From: Macrostomum hystrix | Taxonomy: Eukaryota; Platyhelminthes; Macrostomidae | Assembly (NCBI GenBank): GCA_950097015.1 | Contig: CATNEN010000038.1 | Span: 25,085,001 to 25,149,000, forward strand | Direction: 5' to 3' | Length of the DNA: 64,000 nucleotides | Shown: one piece after another, positions 1 through 10,423 of the stretch | Layout: every line of letters starts with the position of its first letter | Numbering within the stretch: position 1 is the first letter of the stretch | Translations under genes and position numbers: made by a program | The notes under the pieces: generated by a model | The model's database searches: none | What the model saw: the letters and a program-made list of their open reading frames with translations, nothing else | Told to the model about the DNA's origin: nothing

Positions 1-136
1 ACTTCTCTTACTATAGGTGTTGAGGGGAATGATAAACCGCAGTATCGAGTTAAACTTTTAATTAAATTTTCTCTGTTAGTTTTATCGCAAATGTGACAAA
101 AAGCTGTCAGATAGCGGATTCACTTTGCTCAGAAGT

Positions 137-474
137 TTAAATTTGGGACTTGTCAGCCGTTTCATGTCGTGACTCCCAGCTCCTGAAGGTTGCATTTCGT
201 GCGTTCTGTTGAGTCGATGGCGCTATATCAGTTTTGACAGTATTTGTATACATGTGTGCACTGCCAATGCTCGCACAGACAAGTTGAATTTCAATATAAA
301 ACTCTTCAATTTTAGCAGAATTCGTCACGAACCAAGAACCGACCCAGGTGCCTACAGTAAAAGCATCAGTATTGATTGAAGAACAATTTAGAAATTGGAA
401 ATCGTCCACATCAGTGACCTCGTCGTAAAAAGCCAATTCATCAATACGCGTTTCAGATCCGTCAACAAAGCTAA
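137..474 (-). CDS. Possible exon of an extracellular LamG-like protein (partial)
   Basis: An open minus-strand frame begins just after a plausible splice acceptor (aaacag at 475-480) and reads VSFVDGSETRIDELAFYDEV and onward for about 110 residues. The stretch IDELAFYDEV resembles the closing strand of LamG/concanavalin-like domains, which often end in a (V/I)D(D/E)(L/V)xxYxxxL pattern. The following part is rich in aromatic and acidic residues and looks protein-like, but I do not recognise it. No clean donor site or start codon could be fixed, and the neighbouring exons were not found. It could be a chance open frame; the call rests on one short motif. Confidence 0.25.
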
Positions 475-984
475 CTGTTTAGCCTAACTACAGTTTGTTT
501 CACGGCTTATAGTTTCTGAATCCGGATATTCAGAAAAAATTATAGAAATATTGTAGGAGCTTCTATAAAGATTAATTAACAGTAGGACTACCAAGCCATT
601 TTGCCGCCCGTTTTTATACCAAGGGGGGGGGGAAATCCCCCCCTGACAATTCTTTGCTGCACCCGAACAGAACAATGCAAGCACACGAAACTCTAGAACA
701 CGGGCCAACTTTTTGTTGCGCATCTTCTGAAACAAGAAACAAGTCGCCAGCTCTTCAGACCGTCGAGATATTCAATGTTTCTGGCCGAAGGTCCGATTTT
801 TCCTATAAGAGCTAGTGTATTTCATACACCCCTATACACGAATTTGCACTTCGCCTCAGTGCGGCCTTTCAAGACCTTCAAACTTTATCAGCATGTCACC
901 CGAATGTGCTTGCATCATCTCCGTCTTCGGCGGTCACCGACCTTTATCTAGACGGAGCTGCTGGACCGTCGACCCGTAGGCAGC
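475..984. other. Non-coding stretch, nothing recognised
   Basis: I see no convincing gene here. The only notable point is a run of nine G followed closely by a C run (around 626-642), which could pair as a short hairpin. Short open frames on both strands have no protein-like composition. Confidence 0.5.
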
Positions 985-1165
985 GCTGACTCCTGAGCAC
1001 ACGTACGGATACCGTATGCGGGCATGCGCTTACACGAGAGCACATGTGCACACCTGCCCTGCCCTAATAGGTGCCAATTGCATGACATGCCCCAACGCCA
1101 AATCAATGTCTGGAGTCTCAACGTTAATCGAGCTCAGGGTCCTCGGTGCGAGACGCAAGCTACTT
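985..1165 (-). repeat. Degenerate copy of SINE family A
   Basis: Reading on the minus strand this contains diverged versions of the family A landmarks: the head portion near 1140-1165 (tcctcggtgcgag) and the body block with ctgactcctgagcacac at 989-1005. The order and spacing match the intact copy at 37405-37770, but many substitutions and indels make it an old copy. Confidence 0.45.
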
Positions 1166-2496
1166 TGTAAAAAGTTACTTTATATTACCCACTAAAGTGC
1201 AAATGCTCGATTGTAAAGCAGCTGATGGCTAACAGAAAGTTGTTGAATTTAGAGCCGAATTCGTGCTGAAAACGGCAGCTGTGCAGCGCGTGTCATAGCC
1301 TGTACACTGGACGAGTGTATGGCTGCTTTGAATTTAAGGCGAGTTCTATAATTAACACGTTAGATGTCGAATGGAGACTGTGGACTATAGGGGATTACAC
1401 GAACCGGCTTAGCGGTAGTACAGGTGTGCCAAAGCAGGCGGCCACGAGGCTCAACTCATCCAGATCTCTATACCACCTGTCTCCATTAATAATCACATCG
1501 AGCTACAGGCTACGTATAATTTTCACTTCACTCGCTTTGTTAATCTGGCGATAATTAATTATTCAACCGAATAACTGCAAGCCTAAACAATGTGCGCACC
1601 CGTGTGTTGCTTTCATTGGCCAAGAAACTCAATTTTTTTTAATTGCATTTTCTTCTAATTCGTCAAAAGCTTTTTTTGCTTTCTGATCTTATTGGATGTT
1701 CGGTCCATTGTTTTCTTCGTCGCATAGAAGTTCAAGTCAAGATACATTTAAATACGAGTAGGACGTTTTTATTCTATTTTTTGTTCGCAATAATTTCTAC
1801 TAATAATTAAAGGAACGATTTGAATAGATGTGACAATTAATAATTTGTGAAATTTCGAAAGCCTAACAGCTGATGACAAAATTGTGTATTTAATGACACA
1901 GGAAAGCACAGAATTAACAGAAAGTTTTGTGGACTTGATAGAAAGCATACTTATAGCTAGTTAAAAAAGCCACTGCCCTGAGGCCCATAGTTGAAATTCA
2001 AAAACACAATAGCTATTCTCCTTTCGGTCAGTTTTTATTTTCTCTTTAAATTTCAATATTATATTTTTTGTTTTAATGCCTTGTTTATTTCAAAAAGGTG
2101 TTTTTTTATTAAAAAAAATCGAATTGTTCAGCATCGTCGGTATATTCAGCGCTTCTTGTCCATGAACCTGGTGGCAAATGCATCTAACATTTAAGTATTT
2201 GATATACCCACTTAAACTGTACTGTTATTTCTGCTGTTAACCCATTCGGGTAAACCGATGCGCTATGAGCTCTCTGATACCAATCTCAGGTGTTTGAATC
2301 TCAATTTTCATTCGCTCCTTTAGAATGGAGAAGGCTATAGTTTCTGCCGACCAATAAAATTGTGACCGCCCTGACTTAAATAGACTTAGAGATGCTTTGC
2401 AGAGTGACTCGCTGGTTCCAATGACAGACTCGCTGGTTGGCCCAGGTTTCACAGGTAAATTAAACTAGGCGTAAAATAAATTTAAATGAAGGCCTT
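1166..2496. other. AT-rich intergenic DNA, no gene recognised
   Basis: No frame here carries a recognisable domain. A 71-residue minus-strand frame at 2237-2452 looks mildly protein-like, but the splice sites around it are poor and I do not call it. No tandem repeat or RNA gene was seen. Confidence 0.4.
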
Positions 2497-2902
2497 ATTA
2501 TATAGCTTATTAGTTCCGTGCCTACTTTTGGGTGAGTTAATTTTTTTAGTTTTGCTGCAGTTTAATAAAATTTTAGATACGCAATAGGAAGCTCGCAATG
2601 TTCTTCCTTTTAAATTGTTTCAATTCCTTCAGGACACGCTGTCACGCAAAGGGACACTGGCCGGCTGCACTCTACGGCTGAGGTAATGGCATACAAGATA
2701 TTATATAGCTTATTAGTTCCGTGCCTACTTTTGGGTGAGTTAATTTTTTTAGTTTTGCTGCAGTTTAATAAAATTTTAGATACGCAATAGGAAGCTCGCA
2801 ATGTTCTTCCTTTTAAATTGTTTCAATTCCTTCAGGACACGCTGTCACGCAAAGGGACACTGGCCGGCTGCACTCTACGGCTGAGGTAATGGCATACAAG
2901 AA
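2497..2902. repeat. Perfect 203-bp tandem duplication
   Basis: Copy one runs 2497-2699 and copy two 2700-2902. I see no difference between them by eye, from attatatagcttat through ggcatacaaga. Perfect identity implies a recent duplication, or an assembly error. The unit ends in cgctgtcacgcaaagggaca and a short GC-rich tail, and has no coding signature. Confidence 0.85.
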
Positions 2903-2975
2903 AACTATTTTACTTTATCATGACAAACTTGTAGGACCAAGCAATGAATTAAGACTATATACAAAGAGCAACCCC

Positions 2976-3322
2976 CGGGAGTGAGTGGCAGAGCAGTTAT
3001 CGCGTTCGCCTCTCGCACCAAGGTCCCTGGGCTCGATTCCGCGGCGAGGCCACATTTATTTGGGGGCGCAGCCGCGTACAGAAGGCTTGGGGGCTTGTCA
3101 TGAAATTTACTCCCATTATATGGATAATGTACATGGCACAGTGAGAGAGTGCACTGCCTGACGTTGAGAATGTCAGGGCAGATGTACACAGCTGTGTGAG
3201 TGTATGCCTGCGTACAGTATCTGTGTGCGTGTGTGCTCAGGAGTCAGCGAAATAGGCAGAATTGTCTCCTCGCTGGCTTCGGGTTTAGTATCGGCAAATG
3301 ATGTGCCATCGCGCAGAGCTAT
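2976..3322 (+). repeat. SINE family A, near full-length
   Basis: The head resembles a tRNA gene: A-box-like tggcagagcag at 2986-2996 and B-box-like gctcgattcc near 3032. A conserved body follows (gtgcactgcctgacgttgag) and a tail containing caggagtcagcgaaat and gatgtgccat. The same order occurs in at least ten other copies in this window. The layout is typical of RNA polymerase III-transcribed, tRNA-derived SINEs. Confidence 0.8.
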
Positions 3323-3486
3323 TGTGTAAATATTAATTATTTGATATTGAATGTACCCCACATCATTATCAGACCATCCTTGATGGTTTCAGTTGGCTAG
3401 CGAAGTTGACGATTTGTTGCGTCACAGTGATGTCATCAGTCCAACCAATGACAATTTTGAAGTCATCGTAGGACATAGAAGACTTT

Positions 3487-4058
3487 GGCTGTCTGATGGA
3501 ATTCGGTCCAAGAAGTGGCTGTCTGATGGAATCCGATCAAAGAAGTGGCTGTCTGATGGAATCCGTTCCAAGAAGTGGCTGTCTGATGGAATCCGATCAA
3601 AGAAGTGGCTGTCTGATGTAATTCGGTCCAAGAAGTGGCTGTCTGATGGAATCCGATCAAAGAAGTGGCTTTCTGATGGAATCCGGTCCAAGAAATGGCT
3701 GTCTGATGGAATCCGTTCTAAGAAGTGGCTGTCTGATGGAATCCGGTCCAAGAAGTGGCTGTCTGATGGAATCCGGTCCAAGAAGTGGCTGTCTGATGGA
3801 ATCCGGTCCAAGAAATGGCTGTCTGATGGAATCCGTTCTAAGAAGTGGCTGTCTGATGGAATCCGGTCCAAGAAGTGGCTGTCTGATGGAATCCGGTCCA
3901 AGAAGTGGCTGTCTGATGGAATCCGGTCCAAGAAGTGGCTGTCTGATGGAATCCGGTCCAAGAAGTGGCTGTCTGATGGAATCCGGTCCAAGAAGTGGCT
4001 GTTTGATGGAATCCGGTCCAAGAAGTGGCTGTCTGATGGAATCCGGTCCAAGAAGTGA
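3487..4058. repeat. 30-bp minisatellite, about 19 copies
   Basis: The unit begins gtggctgtctgatggaatcc and continues ggtccaagaa, 30 bp in all. Because 30 is a multiple of three, four of six frames are open, for example a ten-residue WLSDGIRSKK repeat on the plus strand. Openness is therefore not evidence of coding. The array is preceded by 33 non-repetitive in-frame residues (from 3393) and a tttcag acceptor-like site, so a repeat-containing exon cannot be excluded. Confidence 0.9.
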
Positions 4059-4428
4059 CTGTCTGTCGATGAAGCTATCAAAGGAATCCTGTTGAAAACA
4101 TTATATTCTGATACGGGTTTCTATATTCTTAGTAAAACGTACTGCTAAGTAACAAAGGTAACTCAAAACATCTACAGGAAACAGCATCGCCCTCTGAGCA
4201 GAAAACCTGATTTAATAGCTTGTAAGTTACTTTGTCTGCAGTCTTAGTAAAAAACAAAAATAAATTGAATCACCAATTGTGGCATCAGAAACTGGCAACA
4301 TACTTTGCTGATTTGGCAAATAAACTAGGCGATACAGCAAGAGAATAGTTATGAAATAATGTATTTATTAAAACAAAACAGTAAAAAAAATTGGTTGCGG
4401 ATTAAAAATCTTTGATCTTTAATTTGAA
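4059..4428. other. Spacer between the 30-bp and 36-bp arrays
   Basis: AT-rich sequence without a recognisable gene. A TTTATT at 4361-4366 would read as an AATAAA polyadenylation signal on the minus strand, just beyond the 36-bp array and the copied SLC35E3 tail. This could be coincidence. Confidence 0.4.
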
Positions 4429-4815
4429 TTGAGTAGGGATTGGGAAGCTGGGATCTGTGATGACTTGAGTAGGGATTGGGAAGCTGGGATCTGTGATGAC
4501 TTGAGTAGGGATTGGGAAGCTGGGATCTGTGATGACTTGAGTAGGGATTGGGAAGCTGGGATCTGTGATGACTTGAGTAGGGATTGGGAAGCTGGGAACT
4601 GTGATGACTTGAGTAGGGATTGGGAAGCTGGGATCTGTGATGACTTGAGTAGGGATTGGGAAGCTGGGATCTGTGATGATTTGAGTAGGGATTGGAAAGC
4701 TGGGATCTGTGATGATTTGAGTAGGGATTGGGAAGCTGGGATCTGTGATGATTTGAGTAGGTATTGAGAAGCTGGGATCTGTGATGATTTGAGTAGGTAT
4801 TGAGAAGCTGGGATC
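4429..4815. repeat. 36-bp minisatellite, block 1 (about 11 copies)
   Basis: The unit starts gagtagggattgggaagctg and continues ggatctgtgatgactt, 36 bp. It is the same family as the blocks at 8336-10395 and 13325-14300. All three minus-strand frames and one plus-strand frame are open because the unit length is a multiple of three. This block keeps gatgactt in most units, whereas the larger block has gatgattt, so the blocks have homogenised separately. Confidence 0.95.
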
Positions 4816-4943
4816 TATATTCACTAAACGCATTGGCCAATCAGGCAAGCATTCAAGACTTGACAACTGGCCTAGAGTCTGTTGGCAGCAACAGAGTCAT
4901 TTTCGCAGCGGCATCCTCTTGTAGTTTAACCCAGGAATAGGCG
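4808..4943 (-). pseudogene. Copied 3' end of SLC35E3
   Basis: About 136 bp here are identical by eye to 10379-10514, which contains the last roughly 29 codons and the stop codon of the intact SLC35E3 gene plus its junction with the 36-bp array. The copy stops abruptly after ataggcgaaca. It cannot encode a transporter; it is a truncated fragment duplicated together with the array. Confidence 0.9.
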
Positions 4944-5095
4944 AACAAATTCAATTGTATGTTACAATTTACTATTGACAATGCGATACAGCAAATTAAT
5001 CTTACTTTGTAAAAATCTGAAATTGATATTTGGACGCGATATCTTTTATTAAGGTTAATATCTACTCAATTATCAATCAAGAAATAGCTGTTAAT
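4944..5095. repeat. Diverged copy of the flank at 14310-14460
   Basis: This sequence shares atatttggacgcgatatc and ttaaggttaatat with the right flank of the third 36-bp block at 14395-14435, with small indels. It lies directly after the copied SLC35E3 tail, so the locus is a chimera of two places that are about 4 kb apart in the intact region. Confidence 0.7.
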
Positions 5096-5279
5096 TCTCA
5101 GCCAAAGCTGAGACATGCAAGTTGTGTAAGTAAAGCTAGTTTTACAAGTTAACAACCAAAGAAGGGATTGCTAATCTTATTTTTAGAGAAAGGTTACAAT
5201 TAAATGTTTTTTTTTAGTTTCGAAAAACGCAGCATTTTTTAAGGCTGGAAAAAGTAAGCAATTTATAATTAAATTCTGA
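5096..5279. other. AT-rich spacer
   Basis: No gene or repeat was recognised. Confidence 0.4.
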
Positions 5280-5614
5280 TGGGGGTCGGTGGCAGAGCGG
5301 TTAACGCATTTGCCTCTCCAATGTCCCTAAGTTCGATTCCGCGGCGAGGCCACATTTATTTGGGGCGCAGCCGCGGAGAGAAGGCTTGGGGGCTTGCCGT
5401 GCAATTGACGCCCTTAGGGCCAACATCCAAGGCACAGTGAAGTGTACACTGCCTGACGATGAGAAAGTCAGGGCAGATGTACACACCTGTGTGAGCGTGT
5501 GCCTGCGTACGTTATCTGTGTGCTCAGGAGTCAGCGAAATGGGCAGAATTGCCTCCTCGCTGGCTGCGGGTCTAGTGTCACCAAATGATGTGCCATTGCC
5601 CGCAGCCCTACTGC
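5280..5614 (+). repeat. SINE family A, near full-length
   Basis: It shows A-box-like tggcagagcgg and a consensus B box gttcgattcc at about 5331. The body contains ctgcctgacgatgagaaagt and the tail ends gcccgcagccctactgca. The head lacks the gcacca segment present in other copies. Confidence 0.85.
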
Positions 5615-6212
5615 AAAAGATAAAAAATTAAATTGTGTCGCATGTCTCTTCGAGTGCACGAAGTCGCAACTTATTTACCCTTAGAGCACACTAAAAAACA
5701 CTGCGAATTCGTTTTAACAAGCCAGTTTGGTATTGAAAATTTTTTTAACCTATAGTTCATAAAAATAAAACAAGTAAATCTTTATTTTGGTCCCAGACTT
5801 ACAGTTGTCGGACAATCAGTTTCTGTTTCAAACTAATTATAGAAAGCAATTTTTTAATCTATATTTTTATTCCGCCGAGTAGCAGCAAATGCGGCTTCCA
5901 AATACTGAAAAAGTTTCCGTTGCGAAAGTCGAGAAATATTAATCCGAGATTTCTCCCTATTTGATCTGCAGGGCGACTTTTATACTTTCCTAGAAATCTG
6001 TTTCACCCATCATCTTTTGCTCGACGATAAACAGATTTCTAAGCTCATGCAATTAAAAAATGCAATCTAAAATCTAAAAACATAAAAGGAGTATATGAAA
6101 TTGATTTTTTAGGTCCGAAGGCACAACAGAGGAAATTGAAAATCCATGATTTTATTGAAGAAAGAGGACAAATGCAGGACAAAACACTTCGATTCCATGA
6201 GCCAGCAAAGTC
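5615..6212. other. Intergenic, no gene recognised
   Basis: AT-rich DNA between a SINE and the 29-bp array. Short open frames have no domain signature. Confidence 0.4.
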
Positions 6213-7975
6213 TTGGTTCGATTCCATCAACGAGTGTCTTCTTGGTTCGATTCCATCAACGAGCCACTTCCTGGTTCGATTCCATTAACGAGTGTCTTCT
6301 TGTTTCGATTCCATCAACGAGCCACTTCCTGGTTCGATTCCATCAACGAGTGTCTTCTTGGTTTGATTCCATCAACGAACCACTTCCTGGTTCGATTCCA
6401 TTAACGAGTGTCTTCTTGGTTCGATTCCATCAACGAGCCACTTCCTGGTTCGATTCCATTAGCGAGTGTCTTCTTGGTTTGATTCCATCAACGAACCTCT
6501 TCTTGGTTCGATTCCATCAACGAGCCACTTCCTAGTTCGATTCCATCAACGAGTGTCTTCTTGGTTCGATTCCATCAACGAGCCACTTCCTGGTTCGATT
6601 CCATCAACGAGCCACTTCCTGGTTCGATTCCATTAACGAGCCACTTCCTGGTTCGATTCCATCAACGAGTGTCTTCTTGGTTCGATTCCATCAACGAACC
6701 ACTTCCTGGTTCGATTCCATTAACGAGTGTCTTCTTGGTTCGATTCCATCAACGAGCCACTTCCTGGTTCAATTCCATTAACGAGCCACTTCCTGGTTCG
6801 ATTCCATTAACGAGTGTCTTCTTGGTTCGATTCCATCAACGAGCCACTTCCTAGTTCGATTCCATCAACGAACCACTTCTTGGTTCGATTCCATCAACGA
6901 GCCACTTCCTGGTTCGATTCTATCAACGAGTGTCTTCTTGGTTCGATTCCATCAACGAGCCACTTCCTGGTTCGATTCCATCAACGAGCCACTTCCTAGT
7001 TCGATTCCATCAACGAACCACTTCTTGGTTCGATTCCATCAACGAGCCACTTCCTGGTTCGATTCCATCAACGAGTGTCTTCTTGGTTCGATTCCATCAA
7101 CGAGCCACTTCCTGGTTCGATTCCATTAACGAGTGTCTTCTTGGTTTGATTCCATCAACGAGCCACTTCCTGGTTCGATTCCATTAACGAGCCACTTCCT
7201 GGTTCAATTCCATTAACGAGCCACTTCCTGGTTCAATTCCATTAACAAGCCACTTCTTGGTTCGATTCCATCAACGAGCCACTTCCTAGTTCGATTCCAT
7301 CAACGAACCACTTCTTGGTTCGATTCCATCAACAAGCCACTTCCTGGTTCGATTCTATCAACGAGTGTCTTCTTGGTTCGATTCCATCAACGAGCCACTT
7401 CCTGGTTCGATTCCATCAACGAGCCACTTCCTAGTTCGATTCCATCAACGAACCACTTCTTGGTTCGATTCCATCAACGAGCCACTTCCTGGTTCGATTC
7501 CATCAACGAGTGTCTTCTTGGTTCGATTCCATCAACGAGCCACTTCCTGGTTCGATTCCATTAACGAGTGTCTTCTTGGTTTGATTCCATCAACGAGCCA
7601 CTTCCTGGTTCGATTCCATTAACGAGCCACTTCCTGGTTCAATTCCATTAACGAGCCACTTCCTGGTTCAATTCCATTAACAAGCCACTTCTTGGTTCGA
7701 TTCCATTAACGAGCCACTTCCTGGTTCAATTCCATTAACGAGTGTCTTCTTGGTTCGATTCCATCAACGAGCCACTTCCTGGTTCAATTCCATCAACGAG
7801 CCACTTTCTGGTTCGATTCCATCAACGAGCCACTTCCTGGCTCGATTCCATCAACGAGCCACTTCCTGGTTCAATTCCATTAACGAGTGTCTTCTGGGTT
7901 CGATTCCATGATCAAACTACTTCTTGGTTCGATTCCATTCCCCTGCAACTTCTTGTTTCGATTCCATATCCCAGC
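6213..7975. repeat. 29-bp minisatellite of B-box-like motifs, about 60 copies
   Basis: The unit starts ttcgattccatcaacgag and continues with ccacttcctgg or tgtcttcttgg, 29 bp. Across unit junctions it spells ggttcgattcc, which matches the RNA polymerase III B-box consensus GGTTCGANNCC. Two sub-types alternate irregularly, and a block of several hundred base pairs (6930-7190 and 7365-7625) is repeated nearly exactly, showing higher-order duplication. The 29-bp length shifts frame each unit, so open frames here are chance. Confidence 0.93.
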
Positions 7976-8335
7976 CACCTCGATTCCGTAGATTAAATAA
8001 GCTAAAAATAAGACTTAAAAATAAAAAATAATAGTTTAACGTTGGTTATTATTCAACTAAATCTAAAGCAGTAGTTTTATGTTGCTTTAAATAATTGGCA
8101 CGAAACAATAATGCTTTTATTCAACTCGAATTTGCAAAAAATCTCTTTTTTAACACATGCAGTTTAAAAATGTATGAAAACCGTAACAAACATAAGAAAT
8201 AATCAAAAACGAGAAAGAAATAATTTTTTTAAATATATTCGAATGTATCCGAATAAGCATGCAGTCAAGTCTTAATTTGAAGCTGCATTCGACTAGCTTT
8301 CGAATGCCCAAGGTATCAGCCATGATCAAAATGGG
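7976..8335. other. AT-rich spacer
   Basis: No gene recognised. A TTTTATT near 8114 would be AATAAAA on the minus strand and could serve SLC35E3 transcripts that run through the 36-bp array, but this is only a possibility. Confidence 0.35.
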
Positions 8336-10395
8336 GATTTGTGTTGATTTGAGTAGGGATTGGGAAGCTGGGATCTGTGATGATTTGAGTAGTGATTGGG
8401 AAGCTGGGATCTGTGATGATTTGAGTAGGGATTGGAAAGCTGGGATCTGTGATGACTTGAGTAGGGATTAGGAAGCTGGGATCTGTGATGATTTGAGTAG
8501 GGATTAGGAAGCTGGGATCTGTGATGGTTTGAGAAGGGATTAAGAAGCTGGGATCTTTGATGATTTGAGTAGGGATTGGGAAGCTGGGATCTTTGATGAT
8601 TTGAGTAGGGATTGGGAAGCTGGGATCTGTGATGATTTGAGTAGGGATTGGGAAGCTGGGATCTGTGATGATTGGAGTAGGGATTGGGAAGCTGGGATCT
8701 GTGATGATTTGAGTAGGGATTGGGAAGCTGGGATCTGTGATGATTTGAGTAGGGATTGGGAAGCTGGGATCTGTGATGATTTGAGTAGGGATTGGGAAGC
8801 TGGGATCTGTGATGATTTGAGTAGGGATTGGGAAGCTGGGATCTGTGATGATTTGAGTAGGGATTGGGAAGCTGGGACTGTGATGATTTGAGTAGGGATT
8901 GGGAAGCTGGGATCTGTGATGATTTGAGTAGGGATTGGGAAGCTGGGATCTGTGATGATTTGAGTAGGGATTGGGAAGCTGGGATCTGTGATGATTTGAG
9001 TAGGGATTGGAAAGCTGGGATCTGTGATGATTTGAGTAGGGATTGGGAAACTGGGAGCTGTGATGATTTGAGTAGGGATTGGGAAACTGGGATCTGTGAT
9101 GATTTGAGTAGGGATTGGGAAGCTGGGATCTGTGATGATTTGAGTAGGGATTGGGAAGCTGGGATCTGTGATGATTTGAGTAGGGATTGGGAAGCTGGGA
9201 TCTGTGATGATTTGAGTAGGGATTGGGAAGCTGGGACTGTGATGATTTGAGTAGGGATTGGGAAGCTGGGATCTGTGATGATTTGAGTAGGGATTGGGAA
9301 GCTGGGACTGTGATGATTTGAGTAGGGATTGGGAAGCTGGGATCTGTGATGATTTGAGTAGGGATTGGGAAGCTGGGATCTGTGATGATTTGAGTAGGGA
9401 TTGGGAAACTGGGAGCTGTGATGATTTGAGTAGGGATTGGGAAACTGGGATCTGTGATGATTTGAGTAGGGATTGGGAAGCTGGGATCTGTGATGATTTG
9501 AGTAGGGATTGGGAAGCTGGGATCTGTGATGATTTGAGTAGGGATTGGGAAGCTGGGAGCTGTGATGATTTGAGTAGGGATTGGGAAACTGGGATCTGTG
9601 ATGATTTGAGTAGGGATTGGGAAGCTGGGATCTGTGATGATTTGAGTAGGGATTGGGAAGCTGGGATCTGTGATGATTTGAGTAGGGATTGGAAAGCTGG
9701 GATCTGTGATGATTTGAGTAGGGATTGGGAAGCTGGGACTGTGATGATTTGAGTAGGGATTGGGAAGCTGGGATCTGTGATGATTTGAGTAGGGATTGGG
9801 AAGCTGGGACTGTGATGATTTGAGTAGGGATTGGGAAGCTGGGATCTGTGATGATTTGAGTAGGGATTGGGAAGCTGGGATCTGTGATGATTTGAGTAGG
9901 GATTGGAAAGCTGGGATCTGTGATGACTTGAGTAGGGATTAGGAAGCTGGGATCTGTGATGATTTGAGTAGGGATTGGGAAGCTGGGATCTGTGATGGTT
10001 TGAGAAGGGATTAAGAAGCTGGGATCTTTGATGATTTGAGTAGGGATTGGGAAGCTGGGATCTGTGATGATTTGAGTAGGGATTGGGAAGCTGGGATCTG
10101 TGATGACTTGAGTAGGGATTAGGAAGCTGGGATCTGTGATGATTTGAGTAGGGATTGGGAAGCTGGGATCTGTGATGGTTTGAGAAGGGATTAAGAAGCT
10201 GGGATCTTTGATGATTTGAGTAGGGATTGGGAAGCTGGGATCTGTGATGATTTGAGTAGGGATTGGGAAGCTGGGATCTGTGATGATTGGAGTAGGGATT
10301 GGGAAGCTGGGATCTGTGATGATTTGAGTAGGTATTGAGAAGCTTGGATCTGTGATGATTTGAGTAGGTATTGAGAAGCTGGGATCTATATTCAC
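8336..10395. repeat. 36-bp minisatellite, block 2 (about 57 copies)
   Basis: The largest block of the gagtagggattgggaagctg family. Most units are 36 bp; several lack two bases (ctgggactgtg), which shifts frame and ends some open frames. Internal segments recur (for example 8864-9250 resembles 9294-9752), showing multi-unit duplication. Minus-strand open frames of 703 and 623 codons overlap here and are artefacts of the unit length. The block starts 28 bp beyond the SLC35E3 stop codon. Confidence 0.95.
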
Positions 10396-10423
10396 TAAAC
10401 GCATTGGCCAATCAGGCAAGCAT

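Noticed and set aside
2237-2452. 71-residue minus-strand frame that looks mildly protein-like
   Set aside because: No family recognised and the splice sites around it are poor.
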